Shown here: piece by piece, positions 58,595 to 64,000 of the stretch | How the letters are laid out: every line of letters starts with the position of its first letter | Position numbering within the stretch: position 1 is the stretch's first letter | NCBI GenBank assembly: GCA_016716305.1 | Contig: JADJWP010000002.1 | Span: forward strand, 558,001-622,000 | Direction of reading: 5' to 3' | DNA from: Chloracidobacterium sp. | GTDB lineage: Bacteria > Acidobacteriota > Blastocatellia > Pyrinomonadales > Pyrinomonadaceae | DNA length: 64,000 nucleotides | The notes under the pieces: model-generated | The model's input: the letters and a program-made list of their open reading frames with translations, nothing else | What the model was told of the DNA's origin: nothing | Databases searched by the model: none | Translations under genes and position numbers: made by a program

Positions 58595-60031
58595 CTAGTT
58601 GTTTCGCGAATCTCCGTCCTCGATCATGTCGAACGGTATCCTGCTTTCCAGCATCCTGCGTCCGATGCCGATCACAAGCCAAAAAAAGCATGCGACCATC
58701 GAGACCGCCCAGCCAATATTGGCGATAAGCACATCCTCGACCGCGACACCCAAGATGATCATCGGAATTCCGGCGATACCGATTCGAAGTGACGTTTTTT
58801 TGGCACGATCAAGCGAATCGAGCAGGTTTACTCGACTGATCTCGAGCTCCATGTATTCGTCGTCATCATGCAATCGCGAAAAATACTCGACCTCGACCCT
58901 TGTCCAACGACGAAGTGCGGTCGATCGGGCAAGGGCATTAGCCGATGCGAAATTGTGGATCACGTGTGCGATCTTACCTTCGCGGAGCGCGATCTCGGCC
59001 AGACCCCGGAATGCCCGAAAATTTCTTCCCATCGCATCGACGGCCCGTTTGAAGACCGAAGCCGCACGATCCCAATCGCCGATCTGGAAATAAAACTCAC
59101 CGATCCGGCCCAAGAGCTCTTCGTCGTTGGCAGCGCGACGCTCGGCCAACCGCACCATCGCGATCGCCCGTCGTTCGATCCGGTGATCGCGTTCGGCGCC
59201 GGCCAGGGACTGAAGGCAATGTGCAAATTCGAAAAGCAAACGCGAGTCGTTAGGTGAATAGATCAAGGCACGCCGAAATGCCTCGGCCGATCGCAGCAAC
59301 GCACCCGAAACACGAAGCTCATTGCCGAGTCGGCGCAGCTCGTCCGCTTTCGGCTTCTCGCCGGCATTCGCGATCAAGGCATCGACGGCTCCCTGACGTT
59401 TCTTTTTCCTGAAATCGTTCAGAGACCCTTCAAGAACCTCGGCCGACGGGATCTTCGAACGATTGGCACGGAGCCTGACCTCGTTCGGGTCACACAGATA
59501 CTCCCTGAGCTCGAGTGAACGATGATCCAGAACGTCCTCGTTCAACATAGGCAATACGGCTCGGATCAACTGCCGGTACATGCCGCCCGACGAGACCGAA
59601 AATGCCACCGACATGCCGCGGAAGGTCGTCTTGTAACGATAAACGACACTGCCGCTCCGTCTGAAGGTACGAAGAGCCTGAGAGTCGACCTGTTCGACGT
59701 CCGCGAGCTTGATATTCGTCCGCGAACTATTTGCGCGAGCCCAAAGTACGGGGAGCAGGCCTGTTCTGAAAAGCCGGCGTCCATCGAATGAGATCCGGTC
59801 AAAGAACCAAAGCAGCGGTAGGATCACCCAAGCGACGGTCAAACCGACCGAGGCAACGAGAACGTTGTCGAGATAAAACAAGAAAGCCGAGACAAATGAC
59901 AGAAAAAATACGGCCGCGATATAACTTCCCGGCGAGACCCTGACCCTGATAGGGTTCGTCAAACGCCGCTTTGTTGAACGTGGACCGATATGCTCAGTTC
60001 GCAGAATATTTTGTTGCTCGATGGTTTCCAA
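58595..60031 (-). CDS. membrane protein with TPR-like repeats
   Basis: 478 residues. Two N-terminal membrane helices at about residues 33-78 (GSYIAAVFFLSFVSAFLFYL, then VASVGLTVAWVILPLLWF) and a PH-like beta region (GRRLFRTGLLPVLWARANSS). Helical TPR-type repeats occupy the middle (AEAFRRALIYSPNDSRLLFEFAHCL, AASVFKRAVDAMGRNFRAFRGL), and two more helices near the end anchor the protein again (IPMIILGVAVEDVLIANIG, MVACFFWLVIGIG). No named family; probably an inner-membrane scaffold. It shares the strand with the YfgM-like gene. Confidence 0.75.
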   Translation of the reverse strand: METIEQQNILRTEHIGPRSTKRRLTNPIRVRVSPGSYIAAVFFLSFVSAFLFYLDNVLVASVGLTVAWVILPLLWFFDRISFDGRRLFRTGLLPVLWARANSSRTNIKLADVEQVDSQALRTFRRSGSVVYRYKTTFRGMSVAFSVSSGGMYRQLIRAVLPMLNEDVLDHRSLELREYLCDPNEVRLRANRSKIPSAEVLEGSLNDFRKKKRQGAVDALIANAGEKPKADELRRLGNELRVSGALLRSAEAFRRALIYSPNDSRLLFEFAHCLQSLAGAERDHRIERRAIAMVRLAERRAANDEELLGRIGEFYFQIGDWDRAASVFKRAVDAMGRNFRAFRGLAEIALREGKIAHVIHNFASANALARSTALRRWTRVEVEYFSRLHDDDEYMELEISRVNLLDSLDRAKKTSLRIGIAGIPMIILGVAVEDVLIANIGWAVSMVACFFWLVIGIGRRMLESRIPFDMIEDGDSRNN

Positions 60032-60125
60032 AGCTTGACCCCGGCCTGCGTCTATATTTTACGCTTAACCGAGGTCAAAAGTAACGGAAAAGTGAATTTA
60101 CGTGTTCGGATCTGGAATTCTGGTC

Positions 60126-60983
60126 TTAAAGACCGAATGGTGAACCGGCAGCAGGCGGAGGTTCTGGCAACTCCTTTGCCTTTTCCGCATCAAGCTCTTG
60201 CAGCTTTGTCTTTGCGTTCTGAGCCGTCGACGATAAAGGCACAGCCTTGCCATCAAGGTCCTTAGCCTCGGTCGCTGCCTTAACAAGATCAAATAGGGCG
60301 GTCACCGCCTCAGCTTTCTTCCCCTGTTTCTCGTATATCTTCGCTAACTCAAAATTAATGGTTTCCTTTGCAACGATCGGATCGCTTGAGGCAGCCAATT
60401 CCTGGTATAGCGATGCAGCCTGATCAAATACACCGTCTGTCGCCTTAGCCTGGGCAAGTGCGAACTTCGAGAGGCTGCCGACTTCACCGCCAGTCTTCGC
60501 GAGGGCCTCGAGTTCGGCGATCCCGGCTTGCCTATCGAGCGTAAGTCTGTTTACCGCGATGAAATACTTCGCCTTCTCTCCAACAGAGCCGCCGTAAGTG
60601 TTACGCACCATTTCAAACTCGGCGATCGCGGCCTCTGCTCGTTCTCGTTGGGTCTTAAAGGTTCTTTCGGTCGAACCTGCCGGCGGAGCCTGATCGGTCA
60701 CAGCAGATTGTGAGGTAACGATCGCCTTGCCGAGGGCCGTTTGAGCTTGGGCGTTCGAACGACCGCTCCAAGTCATGACGATCCCGACGATCAGGGCCAA
60801 CACAACGATCGCGGCGAGTCCATACAGGATGTTTCGCCCTTTGCCCTCCAAAAGCTTGCCGGCCTCTTCGATCGATCGCCCGACCTTTTGCTGGAACGGA
60901 TCTTGGTAGCGTGGTTTTGCCGCCGTGTCGGCTGCTGGCTCCGCGGCGACCGGAGCATCAAATCGACGTTTCTTTCTTGTCAT
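60126..60983 (-). CDS. YfgM/TPR-21-like membrane-anchored protein
   Basis: 285 residues. A cytoplasmic N-terminus (MTRKKRRFDAPVAAEPAAD), one anchor helix at about residues 50-70 (GRNILYGLAAIVVLALIVGI), then periplasmic TPR-like helices (AEAAIAEFEMVRNTYGGSVGE, FDQAASLYQELAASSDP). The C-terminus is Pro-rich. This is the layout of YfgM, a partner of the SecYEG/PpiD periplasmic chaperone network. The name is by architecture and remains moderate. Confidence 0.75.
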   Translation of the reverse strand: MTRKKRRFDAPVAAEPAADTAAKPRYQDPFQQKVGRSIEEAGKLLEGKGRNILYGLAAIVVLALIVGIVMTWSGRSNAQAQTALGKAIVTSQSAVTDQAPPAGSTERTFKTQRERAEAAIAEFEMVRNTYGGSVGEKAKYFIAVNRLTLDRQAGIAELEALAKTGGEVGSLSKFALAQAKATDGVFDQAASLYQELAASSDPIVAKETINFELAKIYEKQGKKAEAVTALFDLVKAATEAKDLDGKAVPLSSTAQNAKTKLQELDAEKAKELPEPPPAAGSPFGL

Positions 60984-61149
60984 TACGTTATTCGTGCAAT
61001 TATGACGAGCACCATCGTTATATCAATGGGATATCAGGTTTTTTCCAAAAGATTTAAATTAGCACAGAAACCTGAATCCGCACAAAAGTCCGGAAACGCT
61101 GATGCAATCTGGTGAATCGAAACGATGGAAAAAAAAGTTTCGCTAATTG

Positions 61150-61177
61150 GGAACAAATCAGCCAAAATGGTGTCTAA
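61150..61177 (+). promoter_or_regulatory. ECF-type promoter candidate before the sigma factor gene
   Basis: GGAAC (61150-61154) and TCTAA (61173-61177) match the -35 GGAAC and -10 TCTAA elements of RpoE-like sigma factors, with suitable spacing. It lies just before the sigma gene, so autoregulation is plausible. Confidence 0.4.
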
Positions 61178-61201
61178 GTAATCACCGGTCGCGAGTGCCG
61201 G

Positions 61202-61894
61202 ATGAAATGCAAGCGTTTTGCCTTCGGGAAAAACCACGAGATGCTCTTCAGCAGGTCAATCACATTTGACGACGAAGAATTAGGAAGTGTCGCTGTGGCG
61301 GCAGAGGTGTCGAGTGCGTTTCCGACGGCAGAAAGACAGTTCATTGAAAAACTAAGATCGGGCGATGGCGAAGCTTTTGATCTGCTTATCTCACGTTACT
61401 CGAACGACGTTTATTCGCTTTTGCACCGGTTGACCGCGGATCCGGACGAAGCCGGCGACCTGACCCAGGAGACCTTTTTGAGCGCATTGAAGGCGATCAA
61501 GTCCTTTCGCGGCGAATCGGAATTGAAAACGTGGTTGTTCAGGATCGCGATCAACCATTCTCGCAATAGGTTTCGCTGGTGGAAACGCCGTCATCGGAAC
61601 GACACCGTCTCGCTCGAGGATTCGCGATCCGAAGATGGGCTCACGGTTGGCGAGAAACTCGAATCGGCCGGGTCAGACCCTGAAGCTTCGATACTTTCGC
61701 GCGAGCGCGAGAATTCGATCTGCAAGGCTCTCGCCGAACTGCCCGAGGCTTATCGCGAGGTGATAGTTCTCTGCGACATCGAAGGCAGGGCGTACGATGA
61801 GATAGCCTCATTGCTGATGATGAACATCGGAACCGTGAAATCGCGGATCGCCCGAGGCCGCGAGCTGATGCGGCGAAAATTGAGTGATTTTTGA
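61202..61894 (+). CDS. ECF RNA polymerase sigma factor (RpoE-like)
   Basis: 230 residues if started at 61202; ATG 61241 is the alternative and gives a more usual length of 217. Region 2 has FDLLISRYSNDVYSLLHRL and AGDLTQETFLSALKAIKSF, then ELKTWLFRIAINHSRNRFRW. Region 4 has LAELPEAYREVIVLCDIEG, then YDEIASLLMMNIGTVKSRIA and RGRELMRRKL, a complete helix-turn-helix. It is followed by a zinc-finger anti-sigma gene 259 bases on, an unusually large gap for such pairs. Confidence 0.95.
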   Translation: MKCKRFAFGKNHEMLFSRSITFDDEELGSVAVAAEVSSAFPTAERQFIEKLRSGDGEAFDLLISRYSNDVYSLLHRLTADPDEAGDLTQETFLSALKAIKSFRGESELKTWLFRIAINHSRNRFRWWKRRHRNDTVSLEDSRSEDGLTVGEKLESAGSDPEASILSRERENSICKALAELPEAYREVIVLCDIEGRAYDEIASLLMMNIGTVKSRIARGRELMRRKLSDF

Positions 61895-62129
61895 AAATTG
61901 AATTGATGACTGACTCGCCCCGGTTGGACTTTGAAATAAGACGTATCGGTGCCAAACGAGAGGTCGAAAATGACGGATTCAGGATGCGAGATATGAGCGA
62001 CTGCAGTTCGGTGGTTTTTTGAAATTGACCAGCAATCAATATTGGAATTACCGGATAAACGGTTTCGGATCTTTCAGACGTTAATGCGTTGTTTTCTGCA
62101 AACAAAGGATAGCCGGGGTCAGTGAGTCA

Positions 62130-62135
62130 TATAAT
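62130..62135 (+). promoter_or_regulatory. -10 element before the anti-sigma gene
   Basis: A perfect TATAAT 19 bases before the start at 62154, in the 259-base gap after the sigma gene. No good -35 is seen. It suggests the anti-sigma gene may have its own promoter, separate from the sigma gene. The rest of the gap (61895-62129) shows no gene. Confidence 0.3.
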
Positions 62136-62153
62136 TCGATTCTTGAATGTGAG

Positions 62154-62966
62154 ATGAAATGTCAAGATCTACAATTTGAACTTCCGCTTTACTTTGACGA
62201 TGTACTGTCGCCTGCCGAAGTTGCAAAGATCGATGAGCACCTGGCCGAATGCCCGCTTTGCAGACGTCGACTCGCCGATATGCAGGAACTCCGCCAAGCG
62301 ATGCGTTCGCTCGCTCGTCCGGTAATTCCAGCTCGAACGCTGGCGGCGATCAGAACGGCTGTCGCTGAAAAAGCTCACATCAGAATTCCTGCTCCTGGAT
62401 TTCGCTTGATCGAAAGCAAACGAAATTGGGTAGATACCTGGCTAATTCCCTATGCGGTCGGATCGGTGGCGTCGGTCATGATCTGTTTCACGCTTTTATG
62501 GTTCCTTCTGGTGCCGCCACAGACTTTCGAGATCGTATCTGAACGGCAGCGAAGCAGCGAGGCGATGTCGGAAATAATGCTCGCTTCGACCAACCCCGAT
62601 GTGATCGATATTTCACCGCTTCAATATGCGAACGCGCGGTTGTCGGTGGCGGGCGAATCGCCAAGCATTAACCCTCAAGGTGCACTGGTAGCCTTGACGC
62701 GTTCGCTCATGCGGGGCGAAATGAACGATGACGAAGTCGTTGTCGTAGCGGACGTTTTCGGGAACGGCCTTGCACGGATCGCCGAGGTCGTCGAACCCTC
62801 TCACGACAAAAAGGCGATCGTCGAACTGCAGAAGGCTCTGCAATCCGACCCGGATTTCGCTCCGTTCGTTCCCGCCTCGATGGATCGGCGGTCTGGAAGT
62901 GTAAGGGTCGTTCTAAAACTCCAAAGTGTTAATGTAGAGGCAGAAAGCGATCCGCCTGCTTTTTAG
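62154..62966 (+). CDS. zinc-finger anti-sigma factor, membrane-anchored
   Basis: 270 residues. N-terminal ZAS domain with the H-x3-C-x2-C pattern HLAECPLC (His29, Cys33, Cys36) plus Cys3. One membrane helix at about residues 98-121 (YAVGSVASVMICFTLLWFLL) is followed by an extracytoplasmic domain (QYANARLSVAGESPSINPQG, EVVVVADVFGNGLARI). It holds the ECF sigma factor inactive at the membrane until a signal. Its terminator lies at 62991-63024. Confidence 0.92.
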   Translation: MKCQDLQFELPLYFDDVLSPAEVAKIDEHLAECPLCRRRLADMQELRQAMRSLARPVIPARTLAAIRTAVAEKAHIRIPAPGFRLIESKRNWVDTWLIPYAVGSVASVMICFTLLWFLLVPPQTFEIVSERQRSSEAMSEIMLASTNPDVIDISPLQYANARLSVAGESPSINPQGALVALTRSLMRGEMNDDEVVVVADVFGNGLARIAEVVEPSHDKKAIVELQKALQSDPDFAPFVPASMDRRSGSVRVVLKLQSVNVEAESDPPAF

Positions 62967-62990
62967 ATCGTCAGGCAGAAAGGTGATGAG

Positions 62991-63024
62991 CGGCACGGCG
63001 TGTTAAATGCAGTGCCGTTTTTTT
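62991..63024 (+). terminator. intrinsic terminator after the anti-sigma gene
   Basis: CGGCAC (62991-62996) pairs with GTGCCG (63012-63017), followed by seven T (63018-63024). Confidence 0.82.
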
Positions 63025-63071
63025 GATGAATCCGATGGCCTATTATCTATCGAACTACTACCGTTACACTT

Positions 63072-64000
63072 ATGGGCAACGAAAGTCTTTATCAGCAATT
63101 TTTGTATCGAACCGAGGTCGCCGCGGCCGATTTTTTTGAGGCCGTTGCCGAAAGAGTCGTCGGCAGGGCTGAAACGCTTCGTGGCGAAACGATCCACGAC
63201 CCGGTCTCTTTGCCTCGGGACCTTGCCGCTCACTCTGACGCGCAGACCGAATGGTGGTATTACACAGGACACTTAGCCACGCTTAGCGGCCGGAAGTTCG
63301 GTTTCGAGTTGGTTTTCTTCAAGCGGCGGACAGATCTCGACAAATTTGCGGTCGTGCCGCTGCGACTGTTGGGAAATCCATTTTATTTCGCCCATTTTGC
63401 TCTGACTGATCATGAGGAACGATCGTTCCGATACGACCATCGAAAAAGTTCGAACGGCGTGCTTGATTCGGAAGCCTCAGCTTCTGAAACGCACTATTAC
63501 CTGAGGCTCGGTGACTGGTCGGCCCGCGAAGCGGCCGGAATGCACATATTGACGGCATCTCTCCCCGACGGTACGAGGTTCGAAGTCGCTCTTGACCCGG
63601 CAAAGCCGGTCGTCCTCAACGGCGACAACGGCGTTTCGTTCAAAGACCACGGCGAGGCTTCACGCTACTTCTCTTACACAAGGATGAAAGCCGAGGGCGA
63701 CCTGACGATCAATGGTAAGACCGAACATTTCACGGGATCCGCGTGGATGGACCGTGAATTCGGGACGTGGGCCCCGACCGAGAATCAGAAAGGATGGGAC
63801 TGGTTCTCGATTCAGCTTGATAACGAAAGCGAACTCATGTGCTATCACCTGCGAAACAGCGAAGGTGCGACCTCGCCGCACTCAAGCGGAACTTTCGTAA
63901 ATGTCGACGGTTCCGTCAGACCGCTCGCCAATTCGGATTTTACGATCACGCCCGTTGACCACTGGACGAGTTCAAGATCTGGTGCGACATATCCGATCGA
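63072..64000 (+). CDS. CrtC/AttH-like lipocalin-fold protein (3' end outside window)
   Basis: 309 complete codons from ATG 63072, still open at the window end. The hallmark DAQTEWWYYTGHLAT near residue 57 and the later segment FTGSAWMDREFGTWAP define the CrtC/AttH family (hydroxyneurosporene synthase or carotenoid 1,2-hydratase, and the AttH lipocalin-like hydrolases). There is no signal peptide. In non-phototrophs this family often acts on lipid or secondary-metabolite substrates, so the carotenoid role is uncertain. Confidence 0.88.
   Translation, partial: MGNESLYQQFLYRTEVAAADFFEAVAERVVGRAETLRGETIHDPVSLPRDLAAHSDAQTEWWYYTGHLATLSGRKFGFELVFFKRRTDLDKFAVVPLRLLGNPFYFAHFALTDHEERSFRYDHRKSSNGVLDSEASASETHYYLRLGDWSAREAAGMHILTASLPDGTRFEVALDPAKPVVLNGDNGVSFKDHGEASRYFSYTRMKAEGDLTINGKTEHFTGSAWMDREFGTWAPTENQKGWDWFSIQLDNESELMCYHLRNSEGATSPHSSGTFVNVDGSVRPLANSDFTITPVDHWTSSRSGATYPI

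Noticed and set aside
1..64000. tRNA or rRNA genes
   Set aside because: No T-arm-like GGTTCGAATCC with matching acceptor stem and no rRNA-like stretch found by eye in the gaps.

Overview
The window looks like chromosomal DNA from a diderm bacterium, probably Acidobacteriota, class Blastocatellia (Pyrinomonadaceae-like). This placement is an inference. It rests on the style of the proteins: secreted repeats with DYDGDGKTD motifs, a sec-type Rhs protein starting with an MEFSLPFG-like segment, lipoproteins with Asn/Ala/Thr-rich tails, and a very large alpha-2-macroglobulin. It also rests on a diderm toolkit of TonB/ExbB/ExbD, KdsD and lipoboxes. No tRNA, rRNA, CRISPR array or intact insertion sequence was seen.

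Region 1 (1-2520): the 3' end of guaB, one hypothetical gene, then about 1 kb with no convincing gene. That stretch holds a 14-bp inverted repeat, an eleven-unit 21-bp tandem repeat and a 14-bp palindrome.

Region 2 (2521-25652), the most unusual part: a polymorphic-toxin island. A secreted FG-GAP/VCBS protein precedes one long sec-type Rhs/YD-repeat gene (3730-9525), whose frame is broken at two G runs by two opposite one-base shifts. Five further Rhs pieces follow on the same strand. They have no N-terminal half and mostly no start signal. Each has a core segment, a DPTG/DPSG boundary, a different C-terminal domain and its own downstream candidate immunity gene. The tips are a DUF2380-like HNH-type nuclease, an unknown domain, a SleB-like wall hydrolase, an NlpC/P60- or CHAP-like wall peptidase, and two metallopeptidase-like domains (one with HEIGH, one with a degenerate HELFA). 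The first two immunity candidates look cytoplasmic. The last four carry export signals, three of them with recognisable lipoboxes. A truncated Rhs stub, an orphan gene pair and a remnant of an XRE-type regulator complete the island. Long direct repeats with mosaic identity link the cassettes. I read it as an array in which toxin tips can be exchanged by recombination.

Region 3 (25760-48731), mostly minus-strand housekeeping: ppa, an ABC-F ATPase, a parvulin lipoprotein, rpmB (plus), ridA, a RelA/SpoT enzyme, a tonB-exbB-exbD-exbD-TPR lipoprotein operon, tgt-yajC-secD-secF with a MauE-double-thioredoxin fusion and der upstream, a Gln-rich secreted repeat protein, a secreted unknown, kdsD, and a small HEAAH protein (plus).

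Region 4 (48847-64000), envelope functions: a thioester alpha-2-macroglobulin, divergent from pspA with a membrane coiled-coil partner; an ATP-grasp enzyme; two membrane TPR proteins; an ECF sigma factor with a zinc-finger anti-sigma factor; and the start of a CrtC/AttH-like protein cut by the window edge.
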